NCBI GenBank assembly: GCA_017311185.1
Contig: JAESUZ010000420.1
Location: 868,001 to 932,000 of the forward strand
DNA from: Proteles cristata cristata
Lineage: Eukaryota > Chordata > Mammalia > Carnivora > Hyaenidae
Length of the DNA stretch: 64,000 bases
Direction: 5' to 3'
Part shown: in pieces, positions 54,205-64,000 of the stretch
How the letters are laid out: every line of letters begins with the position of its first letter
Numbering within the stretch: position 1 is the first letter of the stretch
Program-made: the position numbers and the translations under genes
The notes under the pieces: generated by a model
Database searches by the model: none
Told to the model about the DNA's origin: nothing
What the model saw: the letters and a program-made list of their open reading frames with translations, nothing else

Positions 54205-54959
54205 TTAAAAGAATTAAACTGGTTTGTGTTTATCAATCCCCTCACTGTTTATCAGATCCAAATGCCAAGTACTATTCAGGTATTATAACCTACATTACTT
54301 CTACCTTCTGGCTGCAGTCATCCCTCAGTCCCAGAGCTGCTATGGTTCCTTTGGTTCCTTTGATGACAGAGCGGGTTTCAGAGTGATTGTCCCAAATTTC
54401 ATCTGAGCTGGGGCAGCAAAAAGTGAGGGTCTCCCCTTCTCTCTTTTTCGTAGGTGCTATCCAAACACAGGCTTCTTTGATCTTATGTAGAACACTGAGG
54501 GATAAGATTTGCTACACATTTTATAGGGGAAAAAAAGGCAAACAAGAAGGATTTTTAAACACATGGGGCTTTAAGCTACAGATTCGCAGACACATTTTCC
54601 CTTTCCTTGTTGCATATCTCTCTTCTTTCTGGGAGGAAACACAGATCTTGGTATGCTTTCTTTAAAACAAGAGAAAAGAGTCAAAACAGTTAATCTCACA
54701 TGCTTCACGTGGTAAGAAAAAAGTCAGCACAAGCTGGTGCAGGGGTAGATACGGGTAGCAGAGCCGAGGTAGAGGATTTTCCCAATGGGTTTCCAGAATG
54801 ATGCTCCTGGAGGAGGAGAGACTCAAGCCCAAGGTGTGGCCAGGCTCACGAATAGCTCAATTGGCATGGAAGTGATGGTCATATCCCATGAGAAGGTCAA
54901 GGAATCACAGCCGGAAGATTATGTAACCATGGTGGCGCTGAGGATAACACAGCAAGAGA
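54205..54959. other. Unassigned stretch
   Basis: Nothing recognised. Confidence 0.4.
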
Positions 54960-55110
54960 AGACATAAGAAGGATAAAGGCATAGGGGCCAAGGCCAAGGT
55001 TTGACACTTCAGCGACTGAGAGGACAATGGTGCCATACGTAGAGAAAAAAGAAAACCCACACGGCGAAGAAAGGATGGATGGAATGAGCCTGCCTGAGAT
55101 AATAAGAGAT
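54960..55110 (-). mobile_element. Possible L2 fragment
   Basis: 'GAGAGGACAATGGTGCCATA' resembles reversed L2. Weak. Confidence 0.33.
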
Positions 55111-57007
55111 GGCTTCTTGAACTGCAGGTGGGAGAAGACATCCAAGCTCCATCTTCTTCCTCAAGATGGCATGCCAGTGGCTCTGTTTCCTTAAATGTGC
55201 ATTTGGAAACCTGGTGTCTAAGGCCGCCACTGTGATTGTTGACATGGATAGATTATAGCAGTCACTTGACTGCTGCTAGATCTTCAGTCTGGGGTACCCT
55301 CAAGTCCCTACTTGCTTCTGCTTTTCTCCACCTCTGCGCTTCCATTTCTGTCATTCACACTCGGAGAGATTTTAAGTCCCCTCTTATGAATTACTGCACA
55401 TGCATCCAGGAGATGTTGAATGGCCACCTCACCTCACCCACTCAACGTCTCCCCGCTTTTCCAGCCTCACAGCACGTGTGAGTTGAGTTCATGACCCAGC
55501 AAGATGTCACGACTGTTACATCTCTGAGTCACTGTCAAATAGTCTAAATTTAACTATCGGGTGTGTAAGTGACAAGGGACTGGTGTTTAGAAATATTTGC
55601 ATATGAACTAATTTCCCATTACTAAGTGTCTCTCTAGGCTCTTCAAACATGAATCCATCATGTTTTACTAGTTGGTGCTGTTTCTCTGGCTCCCAAGGGG
55701 TTATATTTGGGAGGAGATATTTAATCATGGTTTTGAACTTTGAACCTTTTGGTAAAGAAACCCCCCCAAACCCCATCCTTAACCAAATTCTTTTCACTTC
55801 AAGGGAAGAACAGATCTGGGATTGACTTGTTGGTTTTTAGAGATTAATGCAGAGTAGTATTCATATTGAATTTCAGATTAAATGATTTTACTAAAGGCTT
55901 TAAAAAAATAACCCTTTTTATCAGATCAGACAAACAGCTTCCCTTTAGGAATGGCAGCACAGCCTCCAGGGTAATTGCCTGTGGGCAGTGTCTCTTTTTC
56001 TTCTTCTGCTTCTGCTTCCTAGAGGAAAAGCTCCTTGGGGGACCCAGGTGGGGGGCTACTGCGTGCCCAGCTCCACGGGCGCCATTCACACCTGCATTTG
56101 ACCATGTGAATCTGCAGCACAGTTAGGGGTACAGGGATCAGAGAGGAAAGTTAGCCTCAGTTATGTAAGGATATAGATAAACCTCTTAAGTAAAGCTTTC
56201 CTAGCTTGTTCAGGTTTCCTAGAAGTGGATCCTGAGATGGTGACTCTGGTGAAAACGATTTATTGGAAGAGTGCTTCCTGGAGAGAGGGTGTGCAAGGAG
56301 GAGTAGAAAATAGAAGAAAACTCAGCAGAGGTGTGGTCTAACGTCAGCTGATATCCTGGGGAACTGTGGTCCTCTTTGAAAGGCCAGACACGGAGCCTTG
56401 TGTGACCCAGACAGTCACTGGCCACTGACTGTCCTCTGTGCCTGGGAGTAACCTCCCAGGCAAGGCAACTCCAGTTCAGCAACAAACACTCTCAGCAACA
56501 AAGGAATGGGTGTGCCGCCAGTGAAGGGGCCCTGGGTGGGGGTACCAACGGCATCCACTACACTTGGGGAGGAAAAGGAAGAGGCGAAAAGCAAAGAAGA
56601 CCAGTCTGAGCAAGGGGCTAATCTGTTGAGACCACAAAGATAAGTAAGAATCAGGATAAGTGACAGATATGGAAAAGCAGGGAGAATGGTGTCTCAGGCA
56701 AAGGGACTGGGACATACAAAGGTCCTGGGGTAGAGAAGAGAAAGTTGGCCTCCTTCGTTTTATTCAGGGTGCCCTGGCCCCCAGTTCTGGGTGCTGTAGT
56801 GGTATTCCCAGAAGGCAATAGCAGGACAGGCAAACAGTTTTGGGTTCTGTTGGGATCTAATAGATTTGTGGAAGAAAATATTATGAGGACTGGGCTCTTC
56901 AGATCGCTAATATCAATTTTCAAGGCTCTAATGTCTATATGACATTATATATAAATATGTCTGTGTTTCTCTGCTTTAAGGATATGGGTGAAGGATCCCA
57001 CACCTGC
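55111..57007. other. Unassigned, 1.9 kb without a SINE
   Basis: No young repeat. 56210-56520 ('TTCCTAGAAGTGGATCCTGA', 'CGATTTATTGGAAGAGTGCT') may be an old LTR or DNA transposon that I cannot name. Confidence 0.35.
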
Positions 57008-57141
57008 GCACTTTACAAATGCCTAGCAAGGCCAAGCTCTTGGTCTGCAAAGGTAAAGGGTCTTGTGTTTTCAGTGGGATAATATGGTCCATCCCTCCCA
57101 ACTATGATATCTTATGAGCCATCCTTTATTGACTCACGGCA
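57008..57141 (+). repeat. Related ~130 bp segment, copy 2
   Basis: Partner of 53210-53334, direct orientation, 3.8 kb apart. Contains a small insertion relative to copy 1. Confidence 0.75.
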
Positions 57142-57157
57142 CCCAAAACTCAATGGA

Positions 57158-57194
57158 GATAGGTAGATAGATGATAAGTGGATGGGTAGGTAAG

Positions 57195-57249
<55 letters not shown>
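57158..57249. repeat. (GATA)n microsatellite
   Basis: About 14 uninterrupted GATA units at 57195-57249, with imperfect units to the left. Confidence 0.95.
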
Positions 57250-57777
57250 GAGACCAGGGACTTAAGATACTTTTTTGGCAGACAAATGCTGACATATCCA
57301 AGCAACACCTCCCCAGAAAATGGAACACCTTAATTATCCGGTAAAATTTAAGAAACTGGGAAAAATTAACTGTTGTTTGTCTTTGTCTAGCACAAGGCCT
57401 TTTAATGAGCCACACCCAGCTCAGCTGGACCTAAGCAAGGCAGGGTGGGTACAAGGCTAACTGGCAGGAGAGAAGGGCTTCCATTTTGTTGGCAGATAAA
57501 AGGTACTCGATAAATATTTGTTGGATAGTGAGTAAATATCCTATGGAGGCCTCACCTCTCACCAGCCGCTATAAAGACAAGCTGTAAAAGAGGGAGAGAA
57601 AAAAAAAAAAAACAGGGAGAAAAAGATAGGACAAGGAAAGGAAGATAATAGATTAGGGTGAGCTTAGAGCTACAAATTTGAAAAGGAGATAAGAGAATTT
57701 CAATTAGATGGCGAATTGAGGACAGACTTGCAGCAAGATCCTCAAAAATGTAAAAGCATCGGTTCATTCTCTCCATT
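57250..57777. other. Unassigned stretch
   Basis: 'AGGTACTCGATAAATATTTG' near 57500 may be an L2 tail. A-run near 57600. Confidence 0.4.
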
Positions 57778-57899
57778 TCTAGGTCTGATTCTGCTTTTGG
57801 TTTGTTTATTCACTTGTTGTGTCTTTTTGATTCTGCAAATAAGTGAAATCGTACGGTATTTGTCTTTCTCTGTCTGACTTATTTCACTTAGCATAATAT
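57778..57899 (-). mobile_element. L1MA-type segment, inverted 5' arm
   Basis: 'GGTATTTGTCTTTCTCTGTC' and 'TGACTTATTTCACTTAGCAT' are reversed L1 sequence that ends at a junction near 57899. Confidence 0.8.
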
Positions 57900-58205
57900 C
57901 TTCTGGAAATACAGAAAACAAACTGATGGTTGCCAGGGGCGGGGGGGGAAAGGGGTGGGCGATGGACAGACTGGGGGAAGAGGATTAGGAGATACAGGTT
58001 TCCAGTGATGGACCAGAGAAGTCACGGGGAGGAGAGTTATAGCACAGGGAATATAGTCAGTGCTATTGTGATAGCGTTGCTAGGGGCAGATGGGAGTTAC
58101 CCTTGGGGTGAGCATAGCATAACACTAACTTGTCACATCACTATGCTGTACACCTGAACTTAATGTAGTATTGTGTGTCAACTGTACTCTAATATAAAAA
58201 CATGT
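57900..58205 (+). mobile_element. L1MA-type 3'UTR, normal arm
   Basis: 'AACAAACTGATGGTTGCCAG' to 'CTGTACACCTGAACTTAATG' and 'ACTGTACTCTAATATAAAAA'. In L1 coordinates it begins where the inverted arm ends, so the pair is one twin-primed insertion. Confidence 0.82.
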
Positions 58206-58564
58206 AAAAACAAAAATAATAACCAAACAACCCTCCCACCCCTGTATTTTAAAAAGAATGAATTCATAGTAATGCTAGGAATCCAGCAAGGCAGGCAGCT
58301 TGGGGGATGGGTGGGGGGGAATGGGCGTTTTGAAGAAATCCAAGAAGACAGCGGCAGATGGAGCTGATTGATGAAGGAAACAGATCATGGAAAGCTGTAA
58401 CCCATAGTGCTGGAGAGAAGAGGGATCCTTCCCACAGGAGTCTTTTAAAAGCTCCAAGTCCACAAATATAAGGAGCAGGGATGAGATATGTTACAAGCAC
58501 CAAGGTAATTAATAAATTAATTATAGTCCAAGTTCACATAATCTGTTTCCCTGACTTCACATCC
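58206..58564. other. Unassigned stretch
   Basis: Nothing recognised. Confidence 0.4.
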
Positions 58565-58905
58565 TTGCACTCACTGTCTTCTTTTTGCTACACTCCAGTC
58601 TCACTGACCTTCTTTATGTCCCTATAGTACATGAAGTATGTTCCCATCGCTATGCCTTTGCACTTGCTGTTTCCTCTGTCTGGAACAATCTGTCTCTGGA
58701 CCTTCACATGGTTGGCTCTTTCATGCCGTTCAGATCTAAACTCAAACCACTTACTCAAAGAATTCTCTGACAACAGTATGTAAATTACGTCCCAACCCAA
58801 ACCAGTCATTCTGTCATATCACCCTTCTTCTTTTCTTCACAGTGTGTATTATTCTCTGAAACTGTCTTACTCATTTCTTTCTTTGTTGATCATCATTTGA
58901 AGGCA
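58565..58905 (+). mobile_element. L2 LINE 3' region
   Basis: 'ATGCCTTTGCACTTGCTGTT', 'TCCTCTGTCTGGAACAATCT' and 'GTTCAGATCTAAACTCAAAC' match L2. The open frame across it is incidental. Confidence 0.83.
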
Positions 58906-58934
58906 AAGCCTTACCTGGAACATTAAGACAATGT

Positions 58935-59490
58935 GGTGCTTGTATCAGTTAGTTGTTGCTGTGTAACAAACTGTCCCAAAACGTGGTGATTTTTTATTTA
59001 GCTCATGGTTTGGATTAGCTAGGCAGTTCTTAACTGGGCAAGTTCAGCTCAGCTCTGCTGGGCCCTTTCAAGCTTCCACAGTGCACTGGGGGTGGGCTGC
59101 TAGTGGATAACATAGAAAATCTTTTTCACACACTTAGTACCTTGTTGTTGATCAGGGCAACAGAAGCAAATAGAACACATGCTTCCTATCTGTTTGGGCT
59201 TCTTCACAGGGCTATTTTGAGATCTCAGAATTCTTACGCAAAAAAATGTATTTTGAACTCTCTGGTGTTTTATCTACCTTCTTTATAAGAGAAGCAAGAG
59301 AGCAAACCCCAGTGTGCAAGTGATTTTCCTGTCTCTCTTCCAGGTCACTTTTCAATAAACCTGCTGACCAAAGAAACCCACACAGCCAAGCCCAGATTCA
59401 TGGAAATGGAGAAATCCATCCCCCCCTCCTTCCAGTAGGAGGAGCTCCAAAGTCACACTGCAAAGGGGCATGGATACAGCAATAGAGTGT
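58935..59490 (-). mobile_element. MLT1-like LTR, reverse
   Basis: 'GTTAGTTGTTGCTGTGTAAC', 'AAACTGTCCCAAAACGTGGT', 'CAAGCCCAGATTCATGGAAA' and 'CAAAGTCACACTGCAAAGGG' follow the reversed MaLR-type LTR order. Same family as 14.0 kb. Confidence 0.62.
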
Positions 59491-59713
59491 GTAGTCATTT
59501 TGCAGAAATGGCCTATAATACTGCCCAATGCTATCTTGTCTTACTGTTTAATGAATACATGTTGAATATGTTTGATTTACTGGATCTGGGAAGGAAGCAA
59601 AGTATCTGAATGGGAACCAAAGCAGAGTTTGAGGAAACCCTGGAACACATAATAGGTACATTAATGCAAAAAGAAAAGCAAGGCAGCTTTTTTTTTTAAG
59701 AAAGAGTACATCA

Positions 59714-59937
59714 GGGGAGCCTGGGTGGCTCAGCCAGCTAAGTGTCCAACTTCAGCTCAGGTCATGATCTCATGGTTCATGAGTTTGAGCCCCACGTCAG
59801 GTTCTGAGGCTCTGGTGCTAACGGCTCAGAGCCTGGAGCTTGTTTAAGATTCTGTGTCTCCCTTCCTGGCTCACACTCTATCTCTCTGTCTCTCTCTCTC
59901 TCAAAAATAAAGAAAAACATTTAAAAATTTTTTTAAA
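59714..59937 (+). mobile_element. Can-SINE with TSD
   Basis: TSD AAGAAAGAGTACATCA (59698-59713) / AAGAAGGAATACATCA (59938-59953). Confidence 0.94.
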
Positions 59938-59953
59938 AAGAAGGAATACATCA

Positions 59954-60665
59954 AATAACCCAGTCCATAACCTGCTAACCTCTAATGTAAAATTCTTAAA
60001 TGTAGTTTTCCAGTTACCACACTTACCCACTAGGACAGATTCATCCAGAAAGAAGCTTCTTAGCAAACGGATCTACAGAAAACGAAATGAAACTCTCATT
60101 ACCCAGCAGCCTAGATCTTTATTCATAAACATGAACTAACAACCAAGGATCAACAAACACATGAGGAAAAGGAATTCCATACATGAGAAATAATAAGATT
60201 AACAAGTAAATAATTGTGCTCTTTAGAAAACACAGCTCATTCAGAGGAACAAAATGATCAAAAAAATTAATGAATGGCTCCAGCGAGATTGGAAGATGGT
60301 ACATACATAAATAAGAACAGACCGCAGCTACAAAAAAAAAAGGCAATCAGAGAACCAAAAAAATGAGCACCTGGCAATTAAAAATATGTTTGGCACTAAA
60401 AACAATTCAGCGGACAGACTGAGTGAGATAACGGTTATGGCTAACAACCCTGTCGGTGGTCTGCTGATCAAGTCAATGGAATCTTGCAGACCAGAGCCAC
60501 AGACAAAATAATGGAATGTATGAGAAAAATATGAAGCAGTGTAGAAGTCTGCCATTTCTTTTATTGGGGTTCTAGAGGCAGAGAACAGAGGTAATAAAAA
60601 AGAAGAAAATTTCAGTGATCTATTAGAAGATAATTTCCCTGGGACAAAAAACTGAGGACCTCTCT
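59954..60665. other. Possible old L1/HAL1-derived DNA
   Basis: A-rich text ('AGAAGATAATTTCCCTGGGA') has LINE character. No firm match. Confidence 0.3.
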
Positions 60666-60694
60666 TGGGCCTCTCTTCTAAAAGCACTGATCCC

Positions 60695-60917
60695 TGGGGC
60701 GCCTGGGTGGTTTAGTCGGTTAATAGTCCGACTTTCGCTTAGGTCATGATCTCACGGTTCGTGGGTTCAGGCCCCGCGTCGGGCACTGTGCTGACTGCCA
60801 GCTCAGAGCCTGGAGCCTGTTTCAGTCTGTGACTCCCTCTCTCTCTGACCCTCCCCTGCTCACGCTGTCTCTCTCTCTCTCTCTCTCTCCTAGAAATAAA
60901 AATAAATAAATAAAAAA
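60695..60917 (+). mobile_element. Young-type Can-SINE with exact 16 bp TSD
   Basis: TSD TAAAAGCACTGATCCC at 60679-60694 and 60918-60933. Young markers and most CpGs intact. Confidence 0.97.
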
Positions 60918-61194
60918 TAAAAGCACTGATCCCATTTAGGAGGGCTCTGTTCTACTGACCTGATCACCTCCCAAGGGCCCCATTTTCTAACACCATCACA
61001 TGGGGGGAGGGGCGGTTAGTCTGTCACATGTGTATTTTGAGAGAACACAACATTCAGACTGTAGTAATGGGACCACAGAGGATGGTGTGACTAATTTTGC
61101 TTTGGGCATCTGGGGAGACTACAGAAAAGGAGATGCTGTTTCTGTTCCGCTTGGAAGGATAAATGGAATTTTCCACATTTAGGAGTTAGGAGAA

Positions 61195-61465
61195 AAAAGG
61201 TGTTTCGGGCAGAGGGGACAGTTCTGACGCAGAAGTAGAAAGGTCTGAAATCACCAGGCAGGTTAGGGAAAGAGATTAATAGTCTAGCACGGTGAGAGTT
61301 TGAGATATATAGCAGGACGTGAATAAAAATGAAGTTGAACAGATAGGTCGGTGCCAAATTGTAAAGAGCTCCCATGCTATTCCGAGAGCCTTTTATACCT
61401 TACACTAGATACAGTTGGAAACCCTTGAAGGATTTTCTGCAGCAGAGTGACATAATTACAACCTA
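61195..61465 (-). mobile_element. L2-like fragment
   Basis: 'GGTGTTTCGGGCAGAGGGGA', 'ACCCTTGAAGGATTTTCTGC' and 'AGCAGAGTGACATAATTACA' match reversed L2. Confidence 0.68.
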
Positions 61466-61998
61466 CTTAATTCTGAGTTATGATGATAGAAAGCTGCCTT
61501 TTGATTAGTCATTCCCCACATTCGTATGGTTGTAAAAACTCAAGAGAAGATGAAGAACTGCAATAGCCCTGGAAACTGGGAATATTATACAACAGTCTTC
61601 TAGAAAACAGGAAGAACTTCTATGAGTTAAAGCTTTAAAGTCTACAGGCACAATGGTGGAACCATTAGTGGAAGACTATTGCAAGAAATCTCACAAGCTT
61701 CGACTTCCTTCCATCCAGGGTGAAGGAACTCAAATCTCCCCCAGTATGGGAAATGTTCGCTAGAGCATTTAGAATCTTTTAACAAACTGACCCAACATCA
61801 GTTGTGACCTGAAGTCTGAATCTGGCAGGAAATAAGCTGTGGAGTGGCCAAGGTGAAGGTTGTGGATTTATAGGTGTAAATGCAGAAAGAGCCAATCCAG
61901 GAATGAATTCTAAATATTGTAGCAAAACAATGAGGTAGTGATATCACAATATCCCTTCTTAGAGCATCAGATTTTAAAGAATGTTAAAGCTTTTTAAA
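61466..61998. other. Unassigned stretch
   Basis: Nothing recognised. Confidence 0.4.
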
Positions 61999-62190
61999 GG
62001 GGCACCTGGGTGGCTCAGTCGGTTGAGCGTCCGACCTCAACTCAGGTCATGATCTTGTGGTTCACGAGTTTGAGTCCTGAATCAGGCTCGCTGCTGTCAG
62101 CCTGTCATTGCGAAGCCCACTTCAGAGCCTCGGTCCCCCTCTCTCTACCCCTCCCCCGCATGCACTCTCCCCAGAATAAATATTTAAAAA
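61999..62190 (+). mobile_element. Can-SINE, older type
   Basis: GGGGCACCTGGGTGGCTCAG head. Body diverged around 'GCTGCTGTCAGCCTGTCATT'. TSD unclear. Confidence 0.9.
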
Positions 62191-62345
62191 ATAAAGAAAT
62201 AAACTAGAAAGTTTAATGATAATTGGATATTTTAAACTAGAAATGTGGCTAAAGGCTGTACATGTCATATAGTTCTCCAACGTCAGAGCAGGAAGAAAGA
62301 ATAGGTCACATAGAAACCCAGTGGATCCTCAAGGAAACTAAAGAA

Positions 62346-62346
62346 A

Positions 62347-62404
<58 letters not shown>
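62346..62404. repeat. (GT)n microsatellite
   Basis: One TTT interruption, ending GTGTACACATGTATATG. Confidence 0.95.
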
Positions 62405-62406
<2 letters not shown>

Positions 62407-62487
62407 ACATGTATATGACAAATCCGAAAAGATTATAAACTTCTTGTTTCTTGGTGAATACACAGAAGTGGAATTAAGAGCAACATA

Positions 62488-62838
62488 TAGTCGACCTTTG
62501 AACAACACAGATTTGACCTGTACAGGTCTACTTACACGACTCAATATACTGGAAACTTTTTTGGAGATTTGCAGCAATTTGAAAATACTCGCAGAAAAAT
62601 TGTGTAGCCTAGAAATACCAAAAGAACTAAGAAACAGTTACATGTTATTTTAAGAATGCAGTATATACTACATATAACATACAAGACATATGTTAATCAA
62701 CTGTCTGTTATTGGTAAGCCTTGCAGTCAATAGTAGGCTGTTAGTAGTTATTTTTTGGAAGGTCAAAAGTTATATGTGGATTATTGACTTCATAGGGGGT
62801 TGGTGTTCCCAACCCCTATGTTGTTTAAGGATCAACTG
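62488..62838. mobile_element. Tigger-like (TcMar) nonautonomous DNA transposon
   Basis: Left terminus TAGTCGACCTTTGAACAACA pairs with right terminus TGTTGTTTAAGGATCAACTG. Flanked by TA on each side (62486-62487, 62839-62840), as expected for Tc1/mariner. Internal 'AATGCAGTATATACTACATA' and 'AACATACAAGACATATGTTA' match this family. No transposase. Confidence 0.8.
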
Positions 62839-62840
62839 TA

Positions 62841-63221
62841 TACCTCAGACATGTAATTTAGTCTTGTTTTTTCAAGGTTATATAACATAAAGATAGACAC
62901 GTTTGTTTGAAGAGTCTTTGAAAGAGTACTAATAGAGGAACCAGACACATATTTTATAAAGCACCTAACATGTTTGTATTCTCGATAAAATGCAGGGAAT
63001 TGTTTGCTTTATGACACAAGAATGGAAAATTATATGATCAGTTGAGAGCTTGAGATATAAAGGGAGAGGGTAGCATGATGATGGGTATTGATAAAGATAA
63101 ATAAAGAAGAAATATTTTTGAAAAGAATAAAATTTCCCTTGAGATTACATGTAGCTTAGAAACAATAAAGACTGGAATTTATACTACTGGGAGTTAAATC
63201 AATAATGCTGAAGCTATTCTT
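62841..63221. other. Unassigned stretch
   Basis: Nothing recognised. Confidence 0.4.
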
Positions 63222-63234
63222 AAGACACTCTCTT

Positions 63235-63461
63235 GGGGCGCCTGGGTGGCTCAGTCGGTTAAGCATCCGACTTCGGCTCAGGTCATGATCTCATGGTTCG
63301 TGGGTTCGAGCCCCATGTCGGGCTCTGTGCTGACAGCTGGCTCAGAGCCTGGAGCCTGTCTTCCGATTCTGTGACTCCTTCTCTCTCTGACCCTCCCCTG
63401 CTCATGCTGTGTCTATCTCTCTCTCAAAAATAAATAACACATTAAAAAAAATTTTTAAAAA
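63235..63461 (+). mobile_element. Can-SINE, well preserved, with TSD
   Basis: Exact TSD AAGACACTCTCTT at 63222-63234 and 63462-63474. Head matches consensus (GACTTCGGCTCAGGTCATG), the non-young lineage. Confidence 0.96.
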
Positions 63462-63474
63462 AAGACACTCTCTT

Positions 63475-64000
63475 GGAAAGAAGGGACTAAAAGAAAAGAG
63501 ATAAACATAATAAGTGAGAATATTCCAGTAATGGAAGAGATTTCCAGTATTAGAATGACTTGGAAGACCGATGAAAAGGACAGAGCAAAAAAGAAAAAAT
63601 AATATTTAAAGATGTGTCAGAAAAACTTTTCCAGGATGCAAGGAAGACCCCAATCATCAAAATAACACATCATATACTAGACAAAATTGAGAAAAAATAT
63701 CACCATAACACATATTGAGAAACATTTTTACTTTAAAGAATAAATAAAATCTTCTAGATGCCTAGGAAGAAATAGGAAAAGGGTCATATTGGTATTGGAC
63801 TGCTTATCTTTGAGTTTAGAAAACAATGGAGGATAGGGATGCAGGGCAAAATTTTGTGAGATAAGCATTTTATAGCCAATCTCTCATTCACGAGTAAAGA
63901 CAAAAACAACAAAAAGATTTACACTAATGTGCAAGGACTCAAAAAATACACCATTCCATTTAGCAACAGTATTATAAACACAGTTAAAAGATGAATCAGA
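63475..64000 (+). mobile_element. Possible HAL1/L1M fragment running off the window
   Basis: 'TTTCCAGGATGCAAGGAAGA', 'AGAAAACAATGGAGGATAGG', 'TATAGCCAATCTCTCATTCA' and 'GTGCAAGGACTCAAAAAATA' follow the order of old LINE ORF1-type text. The SINE at 63235 probably interrupts it. Confidence 0.45.

Noticed and set aside
54785..54967. Small coding exon
   Set aside because: 60 codons with no recognisable domain, and partly overlapping L2-like sequence.
62338..62653. Open frames with poly-(VC) or poly-(HT)
   Set aside because: Translations of the (GT)n microsatellite.
1..64000. tRNA gene candidates at SINE heads (A and B boxes)
   Set aside because: All belong to Can-SINEs with CT-rich bodies and A-rich tails. 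None has an intact cloverleaf with a clean 3' end.

Overview
This window is mammalian nuclear DNA, almost certainly from a cat-family carnivore (Felidae). The basis is about 40 copies of a tRNA-derived Can-SINE: an A/B-box head reading GGGGCGCCTGGGTGGCT, a CT-rich middle and an (A/T)-rich tail, in the form typical of felids rather than dogs. These sit with carnivore L1 3' ends and the older mammalian layer of L2, MIR, MER5A, MER20, Tigger, MLT1 and MLT2. The species cannot be fixed from the sequence alone.

I find no functional protein-coding gene, no multi-exon gene structure, no functional tRNA or rRNA gene, no CpG-island promoter and no CRISPR array. Open frames are short and scattered. Many of the clearest lie in repeats: L1 ORF2 remnants (18.7-19.0 kb, 28.5-29.6 kb, 35.6-36.0 kb), microsatellites and SINEs. 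The window therefore looks like gene-poor intergenic or deep intronic sequence.

Layout. 0-12 kb: MLT1-like LTR, L1 3' end with exact TSD, L2, MIR, L1 3'UTR split by a SINE, and an MLT2 LTR. 12-18 kb: L1M ORF2 remnant, a SINE-in-SINE nest, an inverted MLT2 LTR, a long (TA)n, and two SINEs sharing one target. 18-27 kb: L1 3' end, old L1M, a local ~220 bp duplication, MIR/L2, and a degenerate minisatellite split by a SINE. 27-31 kb: three MER5A copies, the last split by a twin-primed L1 that carries a SINE at its end. 31-40 kb: MER20, L1M, inverted SINE pair, L1 and SINE sharing a target, MLT1 LTR. 40-54 kb: LTR-like units, dense SINE clusters, a 150 bp GA tract, MER20 copies, and a tail-only retrotransposition. 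54-64 kb: L2, a second inverted L1, an MLT1-like LTR, SINEs, a Tigger-like DNA transposon, and a possible HAL1 fragment at the edge.

Nothing here amounts to a new gene system. The most interesting points are (1) a young Can-SINE lineage defined by linked diagnostic bases and by nesting order, (2) repeated use of one target site by successive retrotransposons, (3) two L1s with 5' inversions, (4) a 36 bp tail-only insertion with a 15 bp TSD, (5) two local non-SINE duplications and two degenerate minisatellites, and (6) a tandem ~20 bp TAATTA-bearing motif in a non-repeat stretch that may be a regulatory element. Repeat family names come from recognising consensus features by eye. Boundaries of old repeats are approximate.
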